From Amycolatopsis sp. cg9 (GTDB taxonomy: Bacteria; Actinomycetota; Actinomycetes; Mycobacteriales; Pseudonocardiaceae), in contig NZ_CP166850.1 of NCBI RefSeq assembly GCF_041346945.1, forward strand, positions 2,728,001 to 2,792,000: DNA of 64,000 bases, written 5' to 3'. The position numbers and the translations under genes were made by a program. This document shows positions 41,596 through 49,422 of the stretch, piece by piece (within the stretch, counting starts at the first letter, position 1; the number at the start of each line of letters is the position of its first letter). Below the pieces are notes generated by a model that saw nothing but the letters and a program-made list of their open reading frames with translations, made no database searches and was not told the DNA's origin.

Positions 41596-42831
41596 TCACG
41601 GATCCTGGTGCATCAGCGCCGTGGCTGAGTCCGATTCGTCACCGAGCGGGAACCGCCGCAGCGCCCCGAACGCGAACGCGGCGATCACCAGCATGGCCAC
41701 GCCCGACGCGGCGAACGTCCGCGCGGCCGAGCCGAGCACCCCGGTCAGCACCCCGCCCAGCAGGGCGCCGAGCGGGATCGCGCCCCAGACGACCGTGCGC
41801 CACACGCCGAGCACCCGGCCCAGCAGCTCGTCCGGCACGAGCGTGTGCCGCGCGGTCGCGAGCACGACGTTCACCGCGACGACCGCGGCCGCGAACAGGC
41901 CGAACAGCGCGGCCCCCGCGACCGGCGAGCGCACCAGGCCCATCCCGCCGAACCCGGCGCCGCAGCAGACGACCCCGCCGACGACCACCGCGCGCCGGCC
42001 GGCCGCGCGGACCAGCCGCGGGGCGAGGCCCGCGCCGGCGAGCCCGCCGATCCCGCCCACGAACGCGAAGAACCCGAAGGCCGCGTCCGACAGGTGCAGG
42101 TCGTCGAGCGCGTACAGCACCAGCTGCGCCTGCGCGAGCTCGCTGACCAGGCTGAGCAGGCCGGCGACGACGACCAGCCGCAGCAGCAGCGGGTGCCCGC
42201 GCAGCCAGCGCAGGCCGTCGGCCAGCTCGGTGCGCAACCGCGTCGGCTGCTCGTCGCCGCGGCCGCGGTAGGTACCGGCTAGCCCGAGCAGCACCGCGGC
42301 CGCGATCGCGAACCCCGCGGAGTTGAGGACGAACGGGAAGGCGGCGAAGAGGGCGAACGCCAGGCTCCCGATCGGGCCGCCGAGGAACGTCTGGCCGACG
42401 ATCTCGCACGCCTGCAGCTTGCTGTTGGCCGCGTCGAGCGAGCCGTCGCCGACGACCGCCGGGACCAGCGCGTTCGCCGCGCTGTCCGCGATCGTCTCGG
42501 CCGTCCCGATGACCAGCGCGATCAGGTAGACCAGCCAGATCGTCATCCCGCCGGCGGCGACCAGCACGGCCAGCACGCCGACCGCGGCCGCGCGGGCGGC
42601 GTTCGCGACGACCATCGCGCGCCGCCGGTCGATCCGGTCGACCAGCGCCCCGGCGACGGCGGCGAACAGCAGCCACGGCAGGAACTGGGTGGCGGACAAC
42701 CCGGCGATCAGCACCGGGTCGTGGGTGAGGGTCGTGGCCAGCAGGGGCAGCGCCACCTTGCCGATGCCGTCGCCGAGGTTCGAAACCGCGCTCGACGTCA
42801 GCAGCCACGGGAGTCTCCGCGGGTTGTCCAT
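41596..42831 (-). CDS. MFS transporter (exporter type)
   Basis: 411 residues, twelve predicted spans. The loop between spans 2 and 3 reads AGALVDRIDRRRAMVVAN, typical of the MFS_3 exporter group. PDELLGRVLGVWRTVVWG in span 10-11 supports this. It probably exports drugs or small metabolites by proton exchange. The ATG at 42831 has GGGGG six bases before it; an upstream ATG at 42846 is possible. No regulator is adjacent. Confidence 0.85.
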   Translation of the reverse strand: MDNPRRLPWLLTSSAVSNLGDGIGKVALPLLATTLTHDPVLIAGLSATQFLPWLLFAAVAGALVDRIDRRRAMVVANAARAAAVGVLAVLVAAGGMTIWLVYLIALVIGTAETIADSAANALVPAVVGDGSLDAANSKLQACEIVGQTFLGGPIGSLAFALFAAFPFVLNSAGFAIAAAVLLGLAGTYRGRGDEQPTRLRTELADGLRWLRGHPLLLRLVVVAGLLSLVSELAQAQLVLYALDDLHLSDAAFGFFAFVGGIGGLAGAGLAPRLVRAAGRRAVVVGGVVCCGAGFGGMGLVRSPVAGAALFGLFAAAVVAVNVVLATARHTLVPDELLGRVLGVWRTVVWGAIPLGALLGGVLTGVLGSAARTFAASGVAMLVIAAFAFGALRRFPLGDESDSATALMHQDP

Positions 42832-42918
42832 CGGGGCCCCCAGCACGTATCGCAGTCACCCAATGACTTCTGGTGACAGGATAAGCGTGCCGTCACCCGA
42901 TGGGGTTACGGTGCGGGC

Positions 42919-43269
42919 TCAGCCCCAGCCGAGTTCGTGCAGGCGGGCGTCGTCGATGCCGAAGTGGTGGCCCAGCTCGTGCACCACCGTGATCAGGACT
43001 TCTTCGACGACCTCGTCCTCGTCCTCGCACATCGAGAGGATCGGCTGCCGGTAGATCGAGATCCGGTCGGGCAGCACCCCGCCGTACGACGACGTCCGCT
43101 CGGTCAGCGCGATCCCGTGGTAGAGCCCGAGGATGTCCGGCGCTTCGTCGTTGAACTCCTCGACGAGCACGACGACGTTGTCCATCGCCCGCGCGAACTC
43201 GGGCGGCACCTCGTCCAGCGCTGCCGAGACCAGTTCCTCGAACCGCTCCCGGCTCATCTCGACCGGCAT
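42919..43269 (-). CDS. Zincin-type metallopeptidase family protein
   Basis: 116 residues. The HExxH zinc motif is in VVHELGHHFGID, with the downstream Asp as probable third ligand; RISIYRQPILSM and LGLYHGIALTER are family features. It is the short form known as Rv3836-like in mycobacteria. The ATG shares one base with the stop of the septum-formation gene (TGATG), so translation is coupled. Biological substrate unknown. Confidence 0.85.
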   Translation of the reverse strand: MPVEMSRERFEELVSAALDEVPPEFARAMDNVVVLVEEFNDEAPDILGLYHGIALTERTSSYGGVLPDRISIYRQPILSMCEDEDEVVEEVLITVVHELGHHFGIDDARLHELGWG

Positions 43270-44297
43270 CAGCCGTTCTTCTTCGTCGACGGCGGGGCCG
43301 AGCTCGACGTGGCCGGGCCGCCACCCCCGTCCGACGGTGGGCCGCCGTCCTGGGGCTGGCCGCCGTCGGGACCGGCGGGGGCGGCCTTGACGCTGCCGGT
43401 GACCGCCTGCAGGCCGCTCTTGTCCGGCAGGAGCGCCGCCACCTTGCAGTTGACCTTGGCCGAGCCCGCGTCCCAGCTCTCCTGCTCCCGCAGGTCCCAG
43501 GTCAGGATCAGCTTCTTCTGATCGAGGTCGGCGCCGCCGGTGTAGTCCGCCGCGGCCTTGTTGCACTCGGTGTCGAGCCAGGCCTTCTGGTCGTCCTGCT
43601 TCGGGTAGCCGTCCTTGAACTTCGTCTTGAGGTCGAGGGTCGCGACGATCTCGTAGGAGTGCGGCTTGGCGCAGTCGAGTGGGTCGCCGACGCCCTTGCC
43701 CTGCAGCGCCAGGCAGGTGCCGGGCTCGAAGACCAGCGACTGGTCCTGCTCCTTGGCCGGCCCGGTCGTCGGCAGCAGCTTGCCGCCGGGGCCCGCCCAC
43801 TGCAGGCCGCACCGCAGCTGGCGGTCGCCGTCGTCCCACTGCGACGGCGTCGGGCGCAGCAGGTTCGTCGTGAGCTTCCCGTACGGATCGAGGTTGTGGC
43901 CGAGGTACGGCTTCACGTCCGCGGTGCACTTCTGCTGCGCGATCTGCTGCCACTGGTCGAGCGACGGCACCGGCGCGCCCTCGGGGAACTGGGCGCCGAT
44001 GTCCGCCAGCGCGGTCACCTCGAACAGGTGCGGCTCGGTGCAGGCCACCTTCCGCGCGTCGCTCGCGTCCGGGTTGTCCCAGGTCAGGCAGCTGCCGGGC
44101 GGCGAGTGGAACGCCTCCTGGGCGGCCGCGGACAGCTTGCCGGCGCCACCGCCGGAGCCGCCGGTGATGCCGTCGCTCCAGGAGAACACGACGCTGAGGG
44201 CGAGCGCGATGAGCGCGCCCGCGAAGATCCCGCCCATCACGACGCGGGTGCGCAGCGTCTGCGTGGCGGTGGGGAACCGATCGGCGCTGGGAGACAT
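43269..44297 (-). CDS. Septum-formation domain membrane protein
   Basis: 342 residues. A membrane helix (residues 20-42) leads to an outer region with two Septum_form repeats; cysteines recur at matching places (GSCLTWDNPDA, KVACTEPHLFEV; GTCLALQGKGV, LDCAKPHSYEIV). The tail is Pro/Gly/Ser-rich and disordered. The family name comes from the proposed septum role; biochemical function is unknown. It is coupled to the metallopeptidase gene, as in Rv3835-Rv3836. The start ATG at 44297 has no strong ribosome site visible. Confidence 0.82.
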   Translation of the reverse strand: MSPSADRFPTATQTLRTRVVMGGIFAGALIALALSVVFSWSDGITGGSGGGAGKLSAAAQEAFHSPPGSCLTWDNPDASDARKVACTEPHLFEVTALADIGAQFPEGAPVPSLDQWQQIAQQKCTADVKPYLGHNLDPYGKLTTNLLRPTPSQWDDGDRQLRCGLQWAGPGGKLLPTTGPAKEQDQSLVFEPGTCLALQGKGVGDPLDCAKPHSYEIVATLDLKTKFKDGYPKQDDQKAWLDTECNKAAADYTGGADLDQKKLILTWDLREQESWDAGSAKVNCKVAALLPDKSGLQAVTGSVKAAPAGPDGGQPQDGGPPSDGGGGPATSSSAPPSTKKNG

Positions 44298-44391
44298 CGC
44301 AGTCCATGATGCCCGCGCCGCGCGCGACGTGCGCGATCCGGGTGGTTAGGGTGGGTCACGGTTTCGTGGTGGCCGGGATTACGGAGCGCAC

Positions 44392-45003
44392 ATGACGCAG
44401 GACAGCAACACTGGGGACCAGCCGCCCCCCGAGCCGCCGAAGCGCGGTTCGATGAGATTCCAGGACTCGAACACGCAGCCCAAGCAGCCGTCGGTCGCCG
44501 AGCAGCGGGCGCGGCAGCAGGCGCTCGCGCAGGAGGAACGCGACCAGGAGCTGGCCCGCCAGGCCGACGCCAAGGCGGCGACCCGGCGCAAGATCCTGAT
44601 CGGCAGCGGGGTCACGGTCGGGCTCGTCGGCCTGGTCGCGACGTTCTACACGGTCGCCAGGCCCACCGGCAGTGTCACGGCGGTCTGCACCGACAAGGAC
44701 GGCATCGTCCAGAACGACGACTACTGCGACGACAACTACGTCACCAGCCACGGCGGCTACCACAGCGGCGGCTTCCTGTTCCTGCCGATCAACACCGGCG
44801 GCTACCAGAGCTACCGCTACAACTACGGCGGCACCGGCACGATCGGGCAGCGCGTCTCCGGGGGCTCGTACGACGCGCCCTCGTCGCGGACCAGCGTGAA
44901 CACGAAGTCCGGCAAGTCCGTCCAGCGCGGCGGCTTCGGCATCAGCGGGAAGAGCGGCAGCACCGGGGGCACCGGCGGCAGCGGCAAGAGCGGGGGATCG
45001 TAG
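44392..45003 (+). CDS. DUF1190/YgiB-like membrane protein with Gly/Ser/Lys tail
   Basis: 203 residues. A charged, Gln-rich cytoplasmic front (residues 30-65 coiled) precedes one membrane helix (68-88) and an outer part. It has a three-cysteine segment (VCTDKDG, DDYCDDNYV), a Gly/Tyr-rich middle (GGYHSGGFLFLPINTGGYQ) and the motif SVQRGGFGISG at 177-187, which matches the RGGFG motif that I recall near the end of E. coli YgiB/YjfM (DUF1190). The tail is Gly/Ser/Lys-rich. The stop directly touches the GTG of an ATP-grasp gene. This pairing is known for YgiB-YgiC and suggests that the tail is the ligase substrate. Confidence 0.7.
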   Translation: MTQDSNTGDQPPPEPPKRGSMRFQDSNTQPKQPSVAEQRARQQALAQEERDQELARQADAKAATRRKILIGSGVTVGLVGLVATFYTVARPTGSVTAVCTDKDGIVQNDDYCDDNYVTSHGGYHSGGFLFLPINTGGYQSYRYNYGGTGTIGQRVSGGSYDAPSSRTSVNTKSGKSVQRGGFGISGKSGSTGGTGGSGKSGGS

Positions 45004-46170
45004 GTGTACCGGGACCGGCGCGAGCCGCGGCGTGACTGGCAGCGGATCGTCGAGGAGCAGGGACTCGTCTACGGCACGCCGGCCCGCGACAGCAGCGGCC
45101 GGGTGCGGCCGTACTGGGACGAGTCCGTGCACTACGTCTTCGAAATGGACGAGGTCCTCTCGCTCGAAGCCGACGTCGAACTGCTGCACTCGATGTGCCT
45201 CGAGGCCGTCGACAACGTCGTGACCACCGAGGGCTACCAGCGGTTCGGCATCCCGGAGTGGGTCTGGCCGCACATCGCCGAGTCGTGGAAGCGGCAGGAC
45301 CCGCACGTCTACGGCCGGTTCGACCTGCGCTACGACGGCAAGTCGCCGGCGAAGCTGCTGGAGTACAACGCGGACACGCCGACCACGCTGCTCGAGGCGT
45401 CGCTGCTGCAGTGGCACTGGAAGACCGACGTCTTCCCGGACGACGACCAGTGGAACTCGATCCACGAGAAGCTCGTCGAGCGGTGGTCCGAGCTCCAGGA
45501 CAAGCTGCCGTCGAACGAGCTGCACTTCACCTGGTCCGCGGCCGACCCGACCGGCGAGGACAACGTCACCACGGCGTACCTGCAGGAGACGGCGGCCGAA
45601 GCCGGGCTCGACACGGTGGGGCTGGCGATCGAGGAGATCGGCTGGGACCCGCTGCTCAAGCGGTTCGTCGACCTCGAAGAGCAGCAGATGGCGACCGTGC
45701 TGAAGCTGTACCCGTGGGAGTGGGTGGTCGACGAGGAGTTCGGCCGCCACGCCGTCGAGTCGCTGCCGCGGACGCTGTGGATCGAGCCGCTCTGGAAGAT
45801 GATCCTCTCCAACAAGACGCTGCTCGCGATCCTGTGGGAGAACTACCCGGGCCACCCGAACCTGCTGCCCGCCTTCGCCGACGACCCGGGCCTGCTCACC
45901 GAGTACGTCCGCAAGCCGAAGCTGGGCCGCGAGGGCGCGAACGTCCAGATCGTCGCGACCGGCTACGAGACCCAGACCGACGGCGTCTACGGCGCCGAAG
46001 GCTTCGTCTACCAGGCGTTCGACCCGCTGCCCGAGTTCGACGGGTACCGGCCGGCCCTCGGCGCGTGGATCGTCGGGGACAGCTCCGCGGGCCTCGGCAT
46101 CCGGGAAACCGGGGGCCTGGTCACCGACGACGGTGCGGCATTCGTCCCACATCGCATCGTCGAGTCGTGA
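45004..46170 (+). CDS. Glutathionylspermidine-synthase-like ATP-grasp ligase (YgiC/YjfC family)
   Basis: 388 residues. The family is the C-terminal ATP-grasp half of glutathionylspermidine synthase. Diagnostic segments are VYGRFDLRYDGKSPAKLLEYNADTPT (in part), LYPWEWVVDEEF, LWENYPGHPNLLPA, VRKPKLGREGANVQI and GAWIVGDSSAGLGIRE. These hold the ATP, Mg2+ and carboxylate sites. It should activate a carboxylate and join it to an amine. Free-standing members were predicted to modify peptide tails. It sits between the YgiB-like gene (no gap) and DUF350 (45 bases), as in E. coli yjf genes. Confidence 0.9.
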   Translation: MYRDRREPRRDWQRIVEEQGLVYGTPARDSSGRVRPYWDESVHYVFEMDEVLSLEADVELLHSMCLEAVDNVVTTEGYQRFGIPEWVWPHIAESWKRQDPHVYGRFDLRYDGKSPAKLLEYNADTPTTLLEASLLQWHWKTDVFPDDDQWNSIHEKLVERWSELQDKLPSNELHFTWSAADPTGEDNVTTAYLQETAAEAGLDTVGLAIEEIGWDPLLKRFVDLEEQQMATVLKLYPWEWVVDEEFGRHAVESLPRTLWIEPLWKMILSNKTLLAILWENYPGHPNLLPAFADDPGLLTEYVRKPKLGREGANVQIVATGYETQTDGVYGAEGFVYQAFDPLPEFDGYRPALGAWIVGDSSAGLGIRETGGLVTDDGAAFVPHRIVES

Positions 46171-46215
46171 TAGAACACCGTCGCTGATCAGCTCTTTTCC
46201 CCTGGGAGACAACTC

Positions 46216-46668
46216 GTGAACACGACCCTTGCGCTGTCCGACACGTTCGGCTCCGACCTCGTGCGGGGGATCGGCGCGATCCTGCTGTACGGCGTCGTCG
46301 GCCTGCTGCTGATGTTCGTCGGCTTCTACGCGATCGACTGGACCACGCCCGGCAAGCTGTCGAAGCTGGTCACGCAGGGCTTGCCCAACGCCGTGATCGT
46401 GACGGCGTCCGGGATGCTCTCGATGGCGTTCATCGTCGTCGTGGCGATCTTCAACTCGGCGAGCGACCTGACCGAAGGCCTGATCACGTCGCTGGTCTAC
46501 GGCCTGCTCGGCATCGTCGTCCAGGTCGTCGCGGTCCGCCTCCTGGAGTGGGCGACCCGCATCGACGTGGCGTCCACCATCGAAAGCGAGAAGTTCGCGC
46601 CGGTGAGCATCGTGGTCGCGGCCGCGCACCTGGGCCTGGGCCTCGTGGTGGCGGTCGGCATCTCCTGA
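46216..46668 (+). CDS. DUF350 family membrane protein (YjfL-like)
   Basis: 150 residues with four predicted membrane spans in two DUF350 repeats (LYGVVGLLLMFVGFYAIDWT, TSLVYGLLGIVVQVVAVRLL). The family accompanies YjfC/YgiC ligases. Its biochemical role is unknown; a channel or an anchor for the modified protein is inferred. A GGGAGA site precedes the GTG at 46216. It ends the three-gene operon, and a strong hairpin follows. Confidence 0.88.
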   Translation: MNTTLALSDTFGSDLVRGIGAILLYGVVGLLLMFVGFYAIDWTTPGKLSKLVTQGLPNAVIVTASGMLSMAFIVVVAIFNSASDLTEGLITSLVYGLLGIVVQVVAVRLLEWATRIDVASTIESEKFAPVSIVVAAAHLGLGLVVAVGIS

Positions 46669-46689
46669 CGCCCGCCCCCAGACCGACGT

Positions 46690-46720
46690 GAGCCGGGTCA
46701 CGCAGTGCGTGGCCCGGCTC
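46690..46720 (+). terminator. Terminator hairpin after DUF350 operon
   Basis: GAGCCGGGTCACGC pairs with GCGTGGCCCGGCTC around a 3-base loop: 14 pairs with one G-T. It lies 21 bases after the DUF350 stop and just before the dehalogenase gene. Confidence 0.65.
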
Positions 46721-46745
46721 TGCCATTCGCACTAGCGTGGGTCTG

Positions 46746-47651
46746 GTGCGCCTGCTGAGGACACCGGAAGACCGGTTCACGGACCTGCCCGACTTCCCCT
46801 TCGAGCCGAAGTACGCCGAGCTCGACGACCCCCACGGCGGCGTGATCAGAGTGGGTTACGTCGAGGCGGGCCCGGCCGACGGCCCGGTCGTCCTGCTCCT
46901 CCACGGCGAACCGAGCTGGTCGTACCTGTACCGCAAGGTGCTCCCGGTGCTCGCGTCCGCGGGCCTGCGCGCGATCGCGCCGGACCTGGTCGGCTTCGGC
47001 CGCTCGGACAAGCCGGGCGACCTGGCCGACCACACCTACGCCCGGCACGTCGAGTGGATGCGCGGCTTCGCGTTCGACGCGCTGGACCTGCACGACGTGA
47101 CGCTCGTCGGCCAGGACTGGGGCGGCCTGATCGGCCTGCGCCTGGTGGCGGAGCACCCCTCGCGCTTCGCCCGGGTGGTGGCGGCCAACACCGGCCTGCC
47201 CACCGGCGACATCGACATGCCGCCGCAGTGGCACGCGTTCCGCGAGGCCGTGGAGAAGGCCCCGGTACTGGACGTCGGCCGCTTCATCCAGTCAGGCTGC
47301 CGGTCCTCGCTGACGGAGGCGGAGCGGGCGGCGTACGACGCACCGTTCCCGAACGAGATGTACAAGGCAGGCCCCCGGGCAATGCCCTCATTGGTGCCCT
47401 ACCGGCCCGACGACCCGGCCTCGACGGCGAACCGCGCGGCGTGGCGGACGCTGACGGAGCTGGAGCTGCCGTTCCTGGTGGCGTTCTCCGACGGCGACCC
47501 GATCACGGGCGGCATGGCCCCGATCCTGCAGCGCTCGATGAAGGGCGCACAGGGGATCGAGCACCCGGTGATCGCCGGAGCCGGGCACTTCCTGCAGGAG
47601 GACGCGGGCGAAGAGCTGGCCGAGCAGGTGGTGCGCTTCGTACGGGGCTAG
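46746..47651 (+). CDS. Haloalkane dehalogenase (subfamily HLD-I)
   Basis: 301 residues, alpha/beta hydrolase fold. The nucleophile is Asp124 in LVGQDWGGLIG with halide-binding Trp125 next to it; numbering happens to equal that of DhlA. The oxyanion loop is LLLHGEPSWSYLYR, and the base is the His of GAGHFLQED. The front LRTPEDRFTDLPDFPFEP is typical of HLD-I. It cleaves carbon-halogen bonds to give alcohols; the natural substrate is uncertain. GTG at 46746 is chosen over GTG 46737 by fit to family starts. It is transcribed alone. Confidence 0.9.
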   Translation: MRLLRTPEDRFTDLPDFPFEPKYAELDDPHGGVIRVGYVEAGPADGPVVLLLHGEPSWSYLYRKVLPVLASAGLRAIAPDLVGFGRSDKPGDLADHTYARHVEWMRGFAFDALDLHDVTLVGQDWGGLIGLRLVAEHPSRFARVVAANTGLPTGDIDMPPQWHAFREAVEKAPVLDVGRFIQSGCRSSLTEAERAAYDAPFPNEMYKAGPRAMPSLVPYRPDDPASTANRAAWRTLTELELPFLVAFSDGDPITGGMAPILQRSMKGAQGIEHPVIAGAGHFLQEDAGEELAEQVVRFVRG

Positions 47652-48013
47652 CAGTTCCCAGCCCAGTCGCGAGCGAACCGGCGGCCGGCGGCGCAAACCC
47701 GAGCGTCGACCGAGAATCCCACCGGAGGGGCGGGGGAGGTCGGACCCGCTCTCTCGCGGGAGTCTCTGGCAAGGAGAAAAGATAAAAGCTGTCCTCGCCG
47801 GACGGGCAGGCTCTGGGATGACCACCAGCCCCGCTGTTCTCCCACCTTTTCGAGGGGGTCGCTGGGTGGTCATCCCGTCGCCTGAGCGAGGCCTATCACT
47901 TTGAGCCGGGCCCGCAAGCTTGCGCTGTCTTCTCGCGTTGGGCTGTGGGTTGCGGGCCCGGCTCAAAGTGATTTGACGGCCTCAGGCGACGGGATGACCA
48001 CCCAGCTCTTGGG
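47652..48013. other. 362-bp spacer between convergent genes
   Basis: I see no credible gene here. It contains a short copy of one repeat arm (47815-47829), the 146-bp nested inverted repeat, and an AT-richer run around 47770-47792. The reading frames across it have poor codon bias and no ribosome sites. Confidence 0.7.
47861..48006. repeat. 146-bp nested inverted repeat
   Basis: Outer arms of 26 perfect bases (47861-47886 and 47981-48006) and inner arms of 23 perfect bases (47895-47917 and 47950-47972) are separated by an 8-by-8 internal loop and closed by a 32-base loop. The outer arm begins GCTGGGTGGTCATCCC. A partial third copy (GGGATGACCACC-AGC, 47815-47829) in the same orientation as the right arm lies upstream, so two alternative hairpins are possible. 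Confidence 0.85.
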
Positions 48014-49303
48014 TCAGAGTGCCGCGTGGGTTGCGGCCAGGGAGTCGAGCAGGATGTTCAGGCCCTCCTGGGCCTCGTCGGCGGTAAGGGTCATCGGGGG
48101 GCCCAGGCGCAGGACGTTGCCGTGCAGGCCGCCCTTGCCGATCAGCAGGCCGCGCTCCTTCGTCTCCTCCAGCATCCTTGCCGCCGCCGCCACGTTCGGC
48201 TCGGTCGTGCCCGGCTTGATCAGCTCCACGCCGATCATCAGGCCCTTGCCCCGTACCTCGGCCACCAGCGGCGAAGAAGCGGCGCGCAGCCCGTCGAGGA
48301 GCTGACGTCCTCGGGCCGCGCAGTTGGCCTGGAGGTCGTGGTCCTTGATGTAGTCCAGCACCGCCGTCGCGCCGGCCATCGAGACCGGGTTGCCGCCGAA
48401 CGTCGAGAACGACTGGGCCTGGAAGCAGTCGAGGACGTCGCCGCGGGCCACGACGCCGCCGACCGCGAGGCCGTTCCCGAGTCCCTTCGCGAACGTCATC
48501 ATGTCCGGGGTCACGCCGTGCGCGTCGATGCCCCAGAAGTGCTCGCCCGTGCGGCCCCAGCCGGTCTGGACCTCGTCGGAGACGAACAGCACCCCGTATT
48601 CGTCGAGGACCTCCTTCATCGCCCGGAACAGGCCGTCTGGCGGGAGGCTGAACCCGCCGACGCCCTGGATGGGCTCGGCGATCAGGCAGGCCACGTCGCC
48701 CGCGGTCGCCGTGTCCAGCACGTCCACCAGGTCCGCGACGCAGGCCTTGATGTAGTCGGCGTCGGACAGGTCCCGGAACGGGCTGCGGTAGCGGTAGCCG
48801 CCGTGGACGTAGTTGACCTTGACCGGGCTCAGCGCCGACGCCGACCAGCCGCGGTTGCCCGTGATCGCGACCGTCCCGAAGGACCGGCCGTGGTAGGAGT
48901 TCCGCATCGCCAGCACCTGGTTGCTGCGCCGGAACTGCGTCGCCAGCATCAGCGCCGTGTCGTTGGCCTCGCTGCCGGAGTTCGTGAAGAACACCTTCGC
49001 GTCCGGGATGTTCGACAGCTTCGCGATCCGCTCGGCCAGCTCCACCTGCGAGCGGATCAGGTACAGCGTCGAGGTGTGCAGGATGCCGGTGTCGAGCTGC
49101 TTGCGGACCGCGTCGCCGATCTCCGCGACGTCGTAGCCCATCGAGTTCGTCAGCACGCCGGCGAAGAAGTCGAGGTAGGTGCGGCCCCGCGAGTCCGTCA
49201 TGCGCCGGTCGTGGGCGTGCACGATCTCGATCGGTTCGTGGTAGAGCAGCGACATCCAGGACGGCATCACTGCGCGGTGCCGGGCGAGCAGCTCGTCGGT
49301 CAT
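48014..49303 (-). CDS. Class III PLP aminotransferase
   Basis: 429 residues. It belongs to the ornithine/4-aminobutyrate/alanine-glyoxylate group. The cofactor Lys lies in MMTFAKGLGNG; the Asp that holds the pyridine is in LFVSDEVQTGWGRTG; the phosphate loop is FTNSGSEANDTA. RGRTYLDFFAGVLTNSMGY is typical for the alanine-glyoxylate/hydantoin-associated branch. It moves an amino group between an omega- or alpha-amino acid and a keto acid. The ATG at 49303 has a GGAGGAGG site. The stop lies eight bases from the inverted repeat, which may act as its terminator. Confidence 0.88.
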   Translation of the reverse strand: MTDELLARHRAVMPSWMSLLYHEPIEIVHAHDRRMTDSRGRTYLDFFAGVLTNSMGYDVAEIGDAVRKQLDTGILHTSTLYLIRSQVELAERIAKLSNIPDAKVFFTNSGSEANDTALMLATQFRRSNQVLAMRNSYHGRSFGTVAITGNRGWSASALSPVKVNYVHGGYRYRSPFRDLSDADYIKACVADLVDVLDTATAGDVACLIAEPIQGVGGFSLPPDGLFRAMKEVLDEYGVLFVSDEVQTGWGRTGEHFWGIDAHGVTPDMMTFAKGLGNGLAVGGVVARGDVLDCFQAQSFSTFGGNPVSMAGATAVLDYIKDHDLQANCAARGRQLLDGLRAASSPLVAEVRGKGLMIGVELIKPGTTEPNVAAAARMLEETKERGLLIGKGGLHGNVLRLGPPMTLTADEAQEGLNILLDSLAATHAAL

Positions 49304-49422
49304 CGGGGCGCCTCCTCCGTGTTTCCTGGAGTATGAGGACGCCGTGAACAGCGCTTCAACGATCAGACTGTCGGGATAACCCAGTAGGGCCGCACAGTCT
49401 GTACGGACTACCCTCTGTCTTC

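Noticed and set aside
47388..47966. 192-residue minus-strand frame over the inverted repeat
   Set aside because: It runs antisense through the dehalogenase gene and the palindrome; no ribosome site and no domain.
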